From RGIG8244 sp045592785 (GTDB taxonomy: Bacteria; Verrucomicrobiota; Lentisphaeria; Victivallales; UBA1829): a stretch of 64,000 bases of DNA. The stretch is taken from positions 1 to 64,000 of the forward strand of contig JAZNVL010000050.1 in the NCBI GenBank assembly GCA_045592785.1. The letters run 5' to 3'. The stretch's first letter is position 1; each line of letters starts with the position of its first letter. Below the pieces are notes generated by a model that saw nothing but the letters and a program-made list of their open reading frames with translations, ran no database searches and was not told where the DNA came from. The translations under genes and the position numbers were made by a program. Shown here in pieces: positions 10,429 through 19,695 of the stretch.

Positions 10429-13070
10429 GAGCGGTGTCTCCATTTGAATCGGCGCAGGAGACACCACAGGATCCCCAGGATCGCCACAGCACCCGGCACA
10501 AAAACGATATTCCAGAACCTGGCGGAAAGACTGAATGTATCCAGTTCCGCTTTCAAACGGTTCTTGTGATTCTTGATCTCACGCTTGAATTCGGCTTCCC
10601 GTTTCGCATGTTCGGAAAGCAGCTGACGCTGTTCCGGAGTCAGATTCACACGTCCAGGGTTCGCCAGCATCGTACGGCGGATCGCTTCCACCTTCTGCGT
10701 ATCACGGTTGTAATCACGCATCAGCGCAAGCACACGATTCCGGAATGCAACGTCCGCCTGCTCACGCAATGCACGGATCTTTTCCATCGGACGGTTCATG
10801 GGGATCCGACTCCGCAATTCGGCAAGGGAAACGTTCCCGCTCAATTCTTCCAGAACATTCTGGAGCAATGTCATATTGTCACTGCGCCGCACCAACATTT
10901 CCTGTCCGAATTCATCCTGCGTACGCTGCACGCAGGCATCATGGAACAGCATATCGGTATCCGCACAGAGGAAAACTTTGCCCGGCTCCCTGGAAACAGC
11001 AAGATGTTCCTTGTTCTGTTCAGCGCAAACGGCATCCGGCGCACCATTGGGGAACGCCGTCGGGAACGTACCGCTGATCCGCCAGGCCAGTGTCATGGGT
11101 TCCTGTTCCTCCTCTCCGAATTCCGCAAACACTTTATCCTGACGGGCATTGACGGGGACCGGTTTCGCATTCCGGGAAGTGGTGATGATGCTGTCATAAC
11201 GCAGCGTTTTCACCGGATCTTTCTGCAGAGGCAAGCCCGCAAAATTCATCCAGACGGACGTCAATCCTTTTGTCAGCGGATCGTTCTGATCGATCCCGTC
11301 GCGGGAAATACGGAGCGCACTGGGAAGCGTCTGGCGCACCCCGGACTGGGAAATATGATCGTACTTGAATTTCAGGTCGGCTGCCATGGTTTCCGGATCA
11401 TACTGCACGCCCCAGGCAAAGAAAAGATCGGGAAGGGCGGAACGGACTTTTTCCATCATGGAATAGTCTTTCCGGGCAGAGGCTTCCGCAAAGGAGGACT
11501 TGGGATCCACAAAGATCGCAGCCCTGCCCCCGCGCAACAGATATTGATCCACCGCATACATGCCCCGTTTCCCCACGGAAACCGGGTGGATGATCAGCAG
11601 AGCATCGATCTCATCCGGAATCGCCGGGATGTCAAGCGGAACTTCACAGAAACGGTAGTCATCCGCCATTTCGCGGAAAATATGCCACGCAGGGAACGCC
11701 TGGATCCCGCGCTGGGGTTCCGGCTGTCTGCCCAATAACGGGAACTCTGACATCACGCCGATGAGTTTCCGTGTTTCGGACGTCACATTCAGCATCTTCC
11801 GCACCAGTTGATATTCCAACAGATTCTCTTCCTGCGGATTCAGATAGGCTATCCCGTCATCGTGTTCCCGCGAAGAAATGGCGATCCCGAAATAAAAACG
11901 GTCGCCCGTCGGCGTACGGACCGGGCGGATCCCATCCTGAAGTGCAGATTCCTCTTCCAGTGAATCCAGTTCCGGTTCAATGATCGAAAGCCGGATCTTA
12001 CCCCGGGATGCCTGCTCCAGTTCTTTCAACAGCCAGCGGACACGTTCCGCATACTGTCGGACACTCCCTGACATGGCTGCGGAATCCGGTGTGACATACA
12101 ACCGGAGCGAAACCGTACGGGGCAGTTCCGACACCAGTTTTCCGGAAAGCGGAGAAAGAGAATACGCCCGGTCGGATGTACAATCAAAACGGATACGGAA
12201 TGCCTCCGATGCGTAGATCGCACAGAAGAAACAGACGAACGCGTAAAGGAGTCCCCCCGCCAGACGTCCCAGGCTGCCCCAGGTCCGTTTCAGTTTCAGC
12301 GTGCCGGGCGCGAACAAACTGCCCGTTCCCGAGGAGGAAAAGCCCAACGCTGTTTTGGTACAGTAAAGGAAAAGCAGGGTCACAGCCACACAGTAAACGA
12401 TCTCCGACGTATCCAGCAGTCCTCGCTGGAATGCCTGATAATGCGGAATGATCGTCAGTTCACCGATCCGGTCATAAAGCCAGATGGGAAGATAATCTTT
12501 CAGGATCCCGCTGATCCGGTCCCATCCGGTCAGCACAAGAAACGCACAGAACATCAGCGACAACAGAAAACTGGCAGTCTGGCTTTTCGTCAGCGCGGAA
12601 CAGAACGAAGAAACCGCCAGGAACGCAGACCCGATCATCAATGCGCCGAAATAACCGCATAACACCGCGCCGGTATCCGGTTCGCCCAGATAATAAATCG
12701 TAGCAGGTACCGGGAATGTCAGAAGCAGTGCCGCAAGAAGCAACGCCATCCCCGCAAGATATTTCCCGATCGTCAATTCCCAGAGCGTGACCGGATAGGA
12801 TAACGTCAGTTCAAATGCGCCGGTCCGCCGTTCTTCCGACCATAACGGCATCCCCAATGCGGGGACCAGAAAAAGAAACAGCCAGGGCATCCAGTTGAAG
12901 AATCCGCTCAAATCCGCCTGTCCGGCTGCCAGAATGTCGCTCACAACAAACGTACAGAGTCCGGAAAGGATCAGAAAAAGGATCAGAAAGACCCAAGCCG
13001 CCGGAGATGCAAGAGAAGATGCGATCTCACGACAGGCGACCGCACGGATCCGGAGAAGAGAGCGTCTCAT
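10425..13070 (-). CDS. GldF-GldG-like fusion: ABC-2 permease plus periplasmic GldG domain
   Basis: An 881-residue fusion. Residues 1 to about 245 are an ABC-2 permease with six predicted helices, including the conserved SEERRTGAFELTLSYPVTLWELTIGKYL cytoplasmic stretch. After a further helix (LLYAFVCFFCAIYA) comes a large GldG/IFT52-like periplasmic domain, with RGGRAAIFVDP around the middle. A charged coiled-coil-like segment and a final helix (IVFVPGAVAILGILWCLL) close the protein. In Flavobacterium GldF and GldG are separate and needed for gliding. Fused or adjacent pairs are widespread in non-gliding bacteria, where the cargo is unknown. Coupled by ATGA overlaps to the ATPase gene upstream and the DUF4340-like gene downstream. 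Confidence 0.85.
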   Translation of the reverse strand: MRRSLLRIRAVACREIASSLASPAAWVFLILFLILSGLCTFVVSDILAAGQADLSGFFNWMPWLFLFLVPALGMPLWSEERRTGAFELTLSYPVTLWELTIGKYLAGMALLLAALLLTFPVPATIYYLGEPDTGAVLCGYFGALMIGSAFLAVSSFCSALTKSQTASFLLSLMFCAFLVLTGWDRISGILKDYLPIWLYDRIGELTIIPHYQAFQRGLLDTSEIVYCVAVTLLFLYCTKTALGFSSSGTGSLFAPGTLKLKRTWGSLGRLAGGLLYAFVCFFCAIYASEAFRIRFDCTSDRAYSLSPLSGKLVSELPRTVSLRLYVTPDSAAMSGSVRQYAERVRWLLKELEQASRGKIRLSIIEPELDSLEEESALQDGIRPVRTPTGDRFYFGIAISSREHDDGIAYLNPQEENLLEYQLVRKMLNVTSETRKLIGVMSEFPLLGRQPEPQRGIQAFPAWHIFREMADDYRFCEVPLDIPAIPDEIDALLIIHPVSVGKRGMYAVDQYLLRGGRAAIFVDPKSSFAEASARKDYSMMEKVRSALPDLFFAWGVQYDPETMAADLKFKYDHISQSGVRQTLPSALRISRDGIDQNDPLTKGLTSVWMNFAGLPLQKDPVKTLRYDSIITTSRNAKPVPVNARQDKVFAEFGEEEQEPMTLAWRISGTFPTAFPNGAPDAVCAEQNKEHLAVSREPGKVFLCADTDMLFHDACVQRTQDEFGQEMLVRRSDNMTLLQNVLEELSGNVSLAELRSRIPMNRPMEKIRALREQADVAFRNRVLALMRDYNRDTQKVEAIRRTMLANPGRVNLTPEQRQLLSEHAKREAEFKREIKNHKNRLKAELDTFSLSARFWNIVFVPGAVAILGILWCLLRRFKWRHRS

Positions 13071-13798
13071 GTGCGCCCCCCTTCTCCCGTCAGACGGGCA
13101 AAGAGATCGGACACCGTTTCACCGGACTGCTTCAATGCCATGAATTCCTCCCGGGATCCTTCGAACAGTTTCTTCCCGGCACAAAGGAGCAGTGTCCGCG
13201 TGCAGACGGCTTCCACCTCCTCCAGAATGTGGGTGGATAAAATGATCGCGGTGTTTTCCCGCAGTTCACCGATCAGGGAACGGATCTCCCGCTTCTGATT
13301 CGGGTCCAGTCCGTCCGTGGGTTCATCCAGGATCAATGCCGGCGGTTCGTTCAAAATCGCCTGTGCCAGACATACCCGGCGGCGGAATCCTTTGGAAAGC
13401 GCATCCAGGTCTTCCTGCAACACATCATGCAACTGACAACGTTCCACAGCCCGGGCAATCTTTGCCTCCCGTTCTTTTCTGCCCGTGATCCCGCGCATAC
13501 AGGCGGCATAACGGAGAAACGCATGGACACTCATGGCAGAATGGAGCGGAGCATTTTCGGGAAGGAAACCCAGAAGTTCACGAGCTTCCCGCGGGTGTTC
13601 CGAAACATCATAATCACCGATGCGGACTTTCCCCGAATACACGGGAAGGATCCCGCAGAGCATTTTCATTGCGGTACTTTTTCCGGCTCCGTTGGGGCCG
13701 ATGAACCCCAGAACATCCCCGGTCCGCACACGGAATGAAAGATCATCCACCACATTCCGTGTGCCGTAATTTTTTGACAAACCGGTTGCTTCGATCAT
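13067..13798 (-). CDS. ABC transporter ATP-binding protein (GldA-like)
   Basis: Cytoplasmic ATPase of the ABC-2 system. The 243-residue protein has Walker A GPNGAGKST, a signature LSKGFRRRV (in place of LSGGQ), Walker B ALILDEPTDGLDP and the switch His in STHILEEV. It overlaps the GldFG-like fusion gene by 4 nt and follows the second permease by 16 nt. It could therefore energise both permeases of this operon. Confidence 0.92.
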   Translation of the reverse strand: MIEATGLSKNYGTRNVVDDLSFRVRTGDVLGFIGPNGAGKSTAMKMLCGILPVYSGKVRIGDYDVSEHPREARELLGFLPENAPLHSAMSVHAFLRYAACMRGITGRKEREAKIARAVERCQLHDVLQEDLDALSKGFRRRVCLAQAILNEPPALILDEPTDGLDPNQKREIRSLIGELRENTAIILSTHILEEVEAVCTRTLLLCAGKKLFEGSREEFMALKQSGETVSDLFARLTGEGGRT

Positions 13799-13814
13799 AG
13801 AAAATCCGATCGCG

Positions 13815-14789
13815 TCAACGGGAATCCCGCGCCAGTTCGTTATCCTGGAAAAGGAACATTGCCCAGAGAGTCCAGCCTACAATATGCAGAAGCACATAAA
13901 CCACGGACCAGGCAAGATATGCCACCGGGATCTGCGCACCGTTGGTCAACGCATCCGCCATCCAGAAAAATTGCCAGTTGGGAAGCAGGGATCCGAGCAG
14001 TCCGCCGATCAGAGAATCAACACCGAACCACTGGGTAAGAAAGTATTGGGAGACAAGCCCCACAAGGAATATCGCCAGACAGATCAGCAGATTGGAAATG
14101 AAGTCAACACGGAACGCCAACGCCGCACTGATCACTCCCATGACCAGCACGCCGGGATATAACAACAGCAATGCCGGAATCAGGATCTTCACCGGAATGA
14201 ATTCATCAAAGCCGCCTTCCACGATCGCAGTATAACGCACCAGATACAGCACAACGACCGCAATCGGAAACAATACAAGCAACGCCGCAGCCGCATGGGA
14301 CGAAAACGATTTCTGCGCCATGTAGTTGCGGACTCCGCCGTACAGCGCACTCACCGCAATGATCCCGAAGTAACTGCCCATCACCACATAATCCAACTGG
14401 AACTGGTCTTTCGCAACCAGAACAGAAAGACTGGATGCGCAGATACATACCGTCACAAACAATAACAGCGATGCCAGGATCCCGAGAACTTTGGAGATCA
14501 CAAACGCCACACGGGTCACCGGCTTGGACATCAGAAGCAGGACAGTCCCGTTTTTCATTTCACGGCTGATGGTGTGTCCGGCACAAAGTACCGCCACAAA
14601 CAATCCGAAGAGCAGCGTCGTTGCCATGGAACTGTCCACCACCAGTTTCAACTGTTTGCGGAAAACAAACAGAGACATACTGGGAAACAGACCGATCATG
14701 ACCAATGCCGTCGCCAACATCAGAAAATACACCGGCTCACGGAGACTTTCTTTCAATGTGTTTCTTGATAACTGCCAAATAGTACCCAT
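13815..14789 (-). CDS. ABC-2 type permease
   Basis: A 324-residue integral membrane protein with about six helices. The first cytoplasmic segment is followed by the ABC-2-type GHTISREMKNGTVLLLMSKPVTRVAFVISKVLG stretch. It resembles permeases paired with single ATPases for export or membrane remodelling. It lies between the Pro/Ala-rich exported protein gene (33 nt upstream) and the ATPase gene (16 nt downstream). The substrate cannot be told from the sequence. Confidence 0.85.
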   Translation of the reverse strand: MGTIWQLSRNTLKESLREPVYFLMLATALVMIGLFPSMSLFVFRKQLKLVVDSSMATTLLFGLFVAVLCAGHTISREMKNGTVLLLMSKPVTRVAFVISKVLGILASLLLFVTVCICASSLSVLVAKDQFQLDYVVMGSYFGIIAVSALYGGVRNYMAQKSFSSHAAAALLVLFPIAVVVLYLVRYTAIVEGGFDEFIPVKILIPALLLLYPGVLVMGVISAALAFRVDFISNLLICLAIFLVGLVSQYFLTQWFGVDSLIGGLLGSLLPNWQFFWMADALTNGAQIPVAYLAWSVVYVLLHIVGWTLWAMFLFQDNELARDSR

Positions 14790-14822
14790 GTGCAGCTCCT
14801 TTCTTCAATGGAAGTTGCGCCC

Positions 14823-15680
14823 TTATTCAGCAGCAGGTTCTTCTTTCTGCTCCGCAACTGCGGATTCCGCGGCTGCACGTTCCTGTTCTTCTTTCGCTTT
14901 GCGGTCCGCTTCCAGTTTGCGCTGGTAGTTGTAACGGGTATAAGAACGGTAGATCGTCTTGGATGTATTCAGGACGTTGTCAAGTGTAACAGCATTGACT
15001 TTCCACGCCGCATCCCCGGCGTTGATCACATTGCAATAGGAAGGAACGGCTTTGCGGTAGCAGGGCGGAACAACATCGCTGTTCCCCAGGAAAATCACGT
15101 TGATCGGGCGGATGTACGCCAGAAAACGGGAAAGATGTTCTGCACGGAGTGTGAAGGTATCATGCTGGTTGGCAGGGATCACAGTCAGCAGAGTATCCCG
15201 TGCCGGTGTACGCAGGTTTTCCGGTACAACTACAACAGTACAATCGGCAACTTTACGCGCTCTGTCTGCGAGGAAACGGGGCGTTGCATAGTTCGCCGTA
15301 ATGATCAGATAACGGATCGGTTCACTGCGACGGTATTTTTTACGGACAGGAGCCGGTTTCGCCGCTTCGGGAACCGGATCATTTACTGTGGATGCAGGGT
15401 CAGCCGCAGGCTCACGGAGTCCGGCGACATCCGTTTCAGGATCGGGAGCAGGTTCCGGCGCTTTGACGACTTCCGCTTCTTTCACTTCAGGAGCGGGTTT
15501 CGCCGCAGGGGCAGGAGCGGGTTTCGCTACGGGAGCAGGAGCGGGTTTCGCCACGGGGGCAGGAGCGGGTTTCGCTACGGCGGCAGGCTTTGCAGCGGGT
15601 GCGGGCGGAACCGGATCAGCAGCCATGACAGCAGGGATCAGGATTGATACGGCAGTAGACCAAGAAAGCAGTTTTTTCAT
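14823..15680 (-). CDS. Exported Pro/Ala-rich repeat protein of unknown function
   Basis: First gene of the operon, 285 residues. An N-terminal signal peptide (KLLSWSTAVSILIPAVMAAD) is followed by a low-complexity arm of KPAPAPVA octapeptides to about residue 60 and further Pro/Ala/Glu to about 110. The arm probably spans the wall or periplasm. A compact domain follows (IRYLIITANYATPRFLADRA through NVIFLGNSDVVPPCYRK), suggesting an alpha/beta fold with two Cys. The tail is a charged helix rich in Glu, Ala and Lys. I do not recognise the family. GGAG lies 5 nt before the ATG. Its position suggests it is exported alongside, or served by, the ABC system. Confidence 0.8.
   Translation of the reverse strand: MKKLLSWSTAVSILIPAVMAADPVPPAPAAKPAAVAKPAPAPVAKPAPAPVAKPAPAPAAKPAPEVKEAEVVKAPEPAPDPETDVAGLREPAADPASTVNDPVPEAAKPAPVRKKYRRSEPIRYLIITANYATPRFLADRARKVADCTVVVVPENLRTPARDTLLTVIPANQHDTFTLRAEHLSRFLAYIRPINVIFLGNSDVVPPCYRKAVPSYCNVINAGDAAWKVNAVTLDNVLNTSKTIYRSYTRYNYQRKLEADRKAKEEQERAAAESAVAEQKEEPAAE
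15491..15586 (-). repeat. Four 24-bp tandem repeats encoding KPAPAPVA-type octapeptides
   Basis: Four near-identical 24-bp units lie at 15491-15514, 15515-15538, 15539-15562 and 15563-15586. They differ at a few third or first codon positions. They code the Pro/Ala arm of the exported protein and are a likely site of copy-number change. Confidence 0.9.
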
Positions 15681-15758
15681 AACTTCTCCATCGTTTTTGC
15701 GGGAAAACCGCGATTATATTATTATACATAAAAAACAAACACAGTGGTTCATCGCTAT

Positions 15759-15786
15759 ATATTATAGCAAAAACGGAAATTTTCAA
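15759..15786 (-). promoter_or_regulatory. Promoter of the 15680-to-7377 operon
   Basis: Minus strand TTGAAA (15786-15781), 16 bp, TAATAT (15764-15759). An overlapping TGC-TATAAT gives an extended -10 but a spacer of only 14 bp. It diverges from the ridA promoter. Confidence 0.55.
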
Positions 15787-15834
15787 GTAAAAAAGTAAAA
15801 AAAATCGATTTTTTTCAAAAAAAGAGAAGCGAGC

Positions 15835-15863
15835 TTGACTTTTGCACCGTGTCATTGTATTTT
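15835..15863 (+). promoter_or_regulatory. Promoter of ridA
   Basis: TTGACT (15835-15840), 17 bp, TATTTT (15858-15863). The gene starts 47 nt downstream and has GGAGG in its leader. Confidence 0.55.
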
Positions 15864-15910
15864 ATCGTTGCGATCTTCAAACGCGAACAACACCGGAGGA
15901 AAGGTCATAT

Positions 15911-16288
15911 ATGAAAACGATCATCGCAACAGAAAACGCACCCGCCGCCGTGGGGCCCTACTCCCAGGCAGTCAGAGCAGGAAACATGCTGTACTGTTCC
16001 GGGCAGATCCCGCTGGATCCGGCAACGGGTGAGATGGTACAGGGAGACATCACCGCGCAGGCAGAACAGATCATGCGGAATATTGCAGCCGTGCTTTCTG
16101 CGGCGGGAGCGGATTTTGACGATGTGGTGAAGACGACCTGTTATCTTGCGGACATGGGCGATTTCGGAGCATTCAACGCGGTATATGCGAAATATTTCAC
16201 GGGCAAACCGGCGCGGAGCTGTACTGCGGTCGCCGGACTGCCGAAGGGGGCACTTGTGGAGGTGGAAGTGACTGCATATCTGCCTTGA
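15911..16288 (+). CDS. ridA: RidA family enamine/imine deaminase
   Basis: Hydrolyses reactive 2-aminoacrylate-type enamines made by PLP enzymes. The 125-residue protein has the whole family signature: GPYSQAVRAGNMLYCSGQIPLDP near the start, and RSCTAVAGLPKGALVEVEVTA at the end with the substrate-binding Arg (R102) and the acidic residue (E117). The start at 15911 was chosen because of GGAGG just upstream and the family length. It is the first of a long run of plus-strand genes, but a separate promoter precedes rpmE. Confidence 0.93.
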   Translation: MKTIIATENAPAAVGPYSQAVRAGNMLYCSGQIPLDPATGEMVQGDITAQAEQIMRNIAAVLSAAGADFDDVVKTTCYLADMGDFGAFNAVYAKYFTGKPARSCTAVAGLPKGALVEVEVTAYLP

Positions 16289-16323
16289 AAACATGAAAAA
16301 AAGCAAATTTTTTCAGAACGGAC

Positions 16324-16351
16324 TTGCAAAAGTGAAAAATGATGTTATATT
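16324..16351 (+). promoter_or_regulatory. Promoter of rpmE
   Basis: TTGCAA (16324-16329), 16 bp, TATATT (16346-16351). This leaves a leader of about 75 nt before rpmE. Confidence 0.6.
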
Positions 16352-16432
16352 ATTTTGTTCCGGAAATACTGTTGTGTACTGCCGGTCGTTTTGAAGAGCT
16401 AATACTTAACCTAAAATTTGAGGAATGAGAAA

Positions 16433-16642
16433 ATGAAAGATGGTATTCACCCGCAATACGGTCCCGCGAAAGTGATCTGCGCTTGCGGCAAAGTCTGGGA
16501 CATCTACTCCACCCGTAAAGAACAGAAAGTCGGTATCTGCGCCGAATGTCACCCGTTCATTACCGGGAAACAGAAACTTGTTGACGTTGCCGGTCGCGTG
16601 GAAAAATTCCGTCGCCGTTACGAAAAAGCTGCTGCGAAATAA
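16433..16642 (+). CDS. rpmE: 50S ribosomal protein L31, zinc-binding form
   Basis: A 69-residue large-subunit protein of the C-plus type, with zinc ligands C16, C18, C36 and C39 (CACGKVW and ICAECHPF). MKDGIHP at the start and HPFITGKQK are family landmarks. The start at 16433 is set by GAGG a few bases upstream and by family length. A terminator follows directly, so most transcripts should end before prfA. Confidence 0.96.
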   Translation: MKDGIHPQYGPAKVICACGKVWDIYSTRKEQKVGICAECHPFITGKQKLVDVAGRVEKFRRRYEKAAAK

Positions 16643-16667
16643 GCTGTTTTTTTCATTCAGAGAGGTT

Positions 16668-16710
16668 ATCCGGACAGGGAAAATTCCCTGCGCCGGATTC
16701 TCTTGTTTTT
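16668..16710 (+). terminator. Rho-independent terminator after rpmE
   Basis: Stem ATCCGG (16668-16673) plus CAGGG (16675-16679) pairs with CCCTG (16686-16690) plus CCGGAT (16693-16698). The loop is short and the stem is followed by TCTCTTGTTTTT. It ends 10 nt before the prfA start. It would separate rpmE from prfA or act as an attenuator. Confidence 0.75.
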
Positions 16711-16720
16711 ATTTCCCGGC

Positions 16721-17818
16721 ATGAACAGAGAAGATTTGGCTCCACGCATCGAAACCATGCGAAGCCGCTTTCTTGAAATTGAGCAGGCTCTCGCTGCGCC
16801 GGATGCGTTTTCCAACCCAACAACTTATCAAAGTCTTTCCCGTGAGCGGACAAGACTCTCCACACTTTTTACACTCTACGAAGCCTGGTGTGATCTTCTC
16901 GCCGCCGCCGAGTCCAACCGGCAGCTCATTCAAACAGAAACCGATCCCGATTTCCGCAGCATGATCCAGGCGGAAATCGAAGAAGAAGAACGGCTCGCAA
17001 ACGAAAAAGAACAGGCCCTTCTGCTGGCAATGATCCCTCCGGATCCCCACGATGACCGGGATGCCATTATGGAGATCCGGCCCGGCGTGGGCGGGGAAGA
17101 AGCCGCGCTGTTTGCCGCCGCACTGTTCCGGGCATACAGCAAATACGCCGAATTGCGGCAATGGCGTCTGGAAGTCCTGGACCTCACCGAAACCGAACTG
17201 GGGGGCATCCGGGAAGTCACGTTATCACTCGCCGGACCCGATGTTTTTTCCCGTCTCAAATATGAAAGCGGCGTACATCGTGTTCAGCGTGTGCCCGCCA
17301 CAGAAGCCTCCGGGCGGATCCATACCTCCACAGTAACGGTCAGTGTACTGCCCGAAGCCTCGGAAACCGATGATGTACCCATACGGCAGGAAGACCTGGA
17401 AATTTCCACGTTCCGTGCTTCGGGCGCCGGGGGACAGCATGTGAACCGGACGGATTCCGCGGTCCGGATCCGTCATATTCCCAGCGGATTGACCGTTGCC
17501 AGTCAACAGGAGCGTTCCCAGTTGCGCAACAAGGAGATCGCGCTCCGCATTTTGAAATCGAAACTTCTGGAACAGATCCGGCGGGAGGAAACGGAACGAC
17601 ATGCGGCATCCCGTCGTGCCCAGATCGGTGCCGGAGACCGCAGTGAACGGATCCGGACCTACAATTTTCCGCAGAACCGTGTAACCGATCACCGGTTCGG
17701 CGTTTCGGCATATAATCTTCCCGGTCTGATGGAAGGGGATTTTGATCTGATTCTTGCGCCGCTGCTGGCGGAAGATGATAAACTGAGGATGCAGGAATTT
17801 CTGGAGGAGAACGTATGA
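16721..17818 (+). CDS. prfA: Peptide chain release factor 1
   Basis: Recognises UAA and UAG and triggers peptide release. The 365-residue protein has GAGGQHVNRTDSAVR with the catalytic GGQ at residues 237-239. It also has RVPATEASGRIHTSTVTV with the PAT codon-reading tripeptide typical of RF1 rather than the SPF of RF2. The start at 16721 (MNREDLAPR) fits the family, but no strong ribosome-binding site precedes it. It overlaps the ABC exporter gene by 4 nt. Confidence 0.95.
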   Translation: MNREDLAPRIETMRSRFLEIEQALAAPDAFSNPTTYQSLSRERTRLSTLFTLYEAWCDLLAAAESNRQLIQTETDPDFRSMIQAEIEEEERLANEKEQALLLAMIPPDPHDDRDAIMEIRPGVGGEEAALFAAALFRAYSKYAELRQWRLEVLDLTETELGGIREVTLSLAGPDVFSRLKYESGVHRVQRVPATEASGRIHTSTVTVSVLPEASETDDVPIRQEDLEISTFRASGAGGQHVNRTDSAVRIRHIPSGLTVASQQERSQLRNKEIALRILKSKLLEQIRREETERHAASRRAQIGAGDRSERIRTYNFPQNRVTDHRFGVSAYNLPGLMEGDFDLILAPLLAEDDKLRMQEFLEENV

Positions 17819-19611
17819 GACCCGGCAGAGCAATGGGAAATGAGGAACCCAAAAAATTCACCTGGCGCGAACAATGGACCATGATCCGTTCGTTCGCTTC
17901 GTATTATCCGAAACACAAACCGCTGCTGATCCTGGACCTGACCGTGGTGATCATTGCGCCCATCGTTTCCTCCGTCACCCCGCTTCTGGTTTACCGGGCG
18001 CTGCAAGTTTATCTGCCGGAACGCAGCACAAAGATGCTTATCGCCTCCATCGCGGGGATCTTCGCGCTCACGCTCCTGACCATCTTTTTTGAATACGTCA
18101 AAACCCGGTGGGGACACATCCTCGGGGTCCGGATGGAAACCGATATGCGCCGGGATCTCTTCGCTCATTTACAGAAACTCTCCTTTTCCTACTTCGACAA
18201 GACGAAAACGGGACACCTGATGTCCCGTATCTCCAACGACCTTTCCATGATCGCAGAAGTGGCACATCATGGTCCGGAAGACATCATTTCCACTGTACTG
18301 ATGTTGATCAGCGGACTGGGCATCATGCTCTGGATCAACCCGACTCTCACGTTGTTTCTGCTGATCCCGGTCCCCTTCATGATATTCTGGGCAGGGGTAT
18401 TTCAGCCCCGGATGCACCGGAATTTCCGGAAAGTACGGAAAGAAGTGGCAGAGATCAACAGTCAGGTGGAGAACTCCATCCAGGGGGTACGCGAGGTCAA
18501 ATCGTATGCCAACGAGCCCCGTGAGATCGAGAAATTCCGCGTGGTGAACAACAACTTCCGGACCGCCCGTGAAAATGTGTTTGCCATGCTGGCAGCGTTC
18601 CATTCCGGGATGATGTTTTTCATGCGTGGTTCCACGCTCATTTTTGTGGCATTGGGGATCATCATGATCTATTGGGACAAAGCCGATGCCGCACAGCTTA
18701 TCACATTCTACATGTATTCCGGGCAGATCACCATGCCCATCATGCGGCTGGTGGGATTCGTCGAACAGTATCAGCAGGGGCTTGCCGCCTTTGAACGGTT
18801 CCACGAGATCATCGTCATCAACCCCGAAATCGAGGATAAACCCAATGCCCTGACCGCGTTCCCCGGTCCCGTGAAGGGTGAGATCCGCATTGAGGACGTC
18901 TCCTTCCGTTATCAGACGGAAAACGGGCCGTCGGATGATATTCTGCGTGACATCTCTCTGACGATCCCGGGGGGTTCCACAGTCGCGCTGGTCGGGGAAT
19001 CCGGCGCCGGGAAGACCACGCTTGCCTCGCTCATCCCCCGTTTTTATGAGGTGGAAAAAGGTTCCATCTCTCTTGACGGGATCGATATAAGAGATCTCTC
19101 CCAACGTTTTCTGCGATCCCGGGTCGGCATCGTACAGCAAAACCCGTTTCTGTTCGATACGACGATCCGCGAGAACATCCTGTTCGGACGTCCCGATGCC
19201 GGCGAAGACGAATTGATCGAGGCGGCGAAACGGGCGAACATTTACGATTTTATCCTGTCGCTGCCCGAAGGATTCGATTCCAATTGCGGGGAGAACGGGG
19301 TCCGGCTCAGCGGCGGACAGCGTCAACGCATTTCCATTGCCCGTGTATTTCTGAAGAATCCGCCGGTCCTGATCTTTGACGAAGCCACCAGTTCCCTGGA
19401 TAATGAATCGGAACATCTGGTGCAGGAAGCGATGGATGAATTGTGCAGCGGGAGAACGACTCTGATCATTGCGCACCGTCTTTCCACCATCAAGAATGCG
19501 GACTTCATCTGCTGTATGAAACAGGGGCAGATTGTGGAACAGGGGACCCATGAAGAATTGCTGGCACGGAACGGATATTACAAAGATCTTTACACCATGC
19601 ATTCTTTCTGA
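17815..19611 (+). CDS. ABC exporter, fused permease and ATPase (MsbA-like)
   Basis: A 598-residue half-transporter expected to work as a homodimer in the inner membrane. Residues 1 to about 330 are a type I exporter membrane domain with six helices. The ATPase has GESGAGKTT (Walker A), LSGGQRQR (signature), VLIFDEATSSLD (Walker B) and IIAHRLSTI (switch His). The start overlaps the prfA stop as ATGA. MGNEEPKK at 17833 is a possible alternative start. The substrate may be lipid or lipid A, but neighbours do not settle it. Confidence 0.9.
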   Translation: MRPGRAMGNEEPKKFTWREQWTMIRSFASYYPKHKPLLILDLTVVIIAPIVSSVTPLLVYRALQVYLPERSTKMLIASIAGIFALTLLTIFFEYVKTRWGHILGVRMETDMRRDLFAHLQKLSFSYFDKTKTGHLMSRISNDLSMIAEVAHHGPEDIISTVLMLISGLGIMLWINPTLTLFLLIPVPFMIFWAGVFQPRMHRNFRKVRKEVAEINSQVENSIQGVREVKSYANEPREIEKFRVVNNNFRTARENVFAMLAAFHSGMMFFMRGSTLIFVALGIIMIYWDKADAAQLITFYMYSGQITMPIMRLVGFVEQYQQGLAAFERFHEIIVINPEIEDKPNALTAFPGPVKGEIRIEDVSFRYQTENGPSDDILRDISLTIPGGSTVALVGESGAGKTTLASLIPRFYEVEKGSISLDGIDIRDLSQRFLRSRVGIVQQNPFLFDTTIRENILFGRPDAGEDELIEAAKRANIYDFILSLPEGFDSNCGENGVRLSGGQRQRISIARVFLKNPPVLIFDEATSSLDNESEHLVQEAMDELCSGRTTLIIAHRLSTIKNADFICCMKQGQIVEQGTHEELLARNGYYKDLYTMHSF

Positions 19612-19695
19612 TATTTCGCGATAAAACAGAAAAAGGGATTGTATTTTTCTGTTTCGCGTGTATGGTACAAAAAATTAACGATGAAAGAAGTCAAT

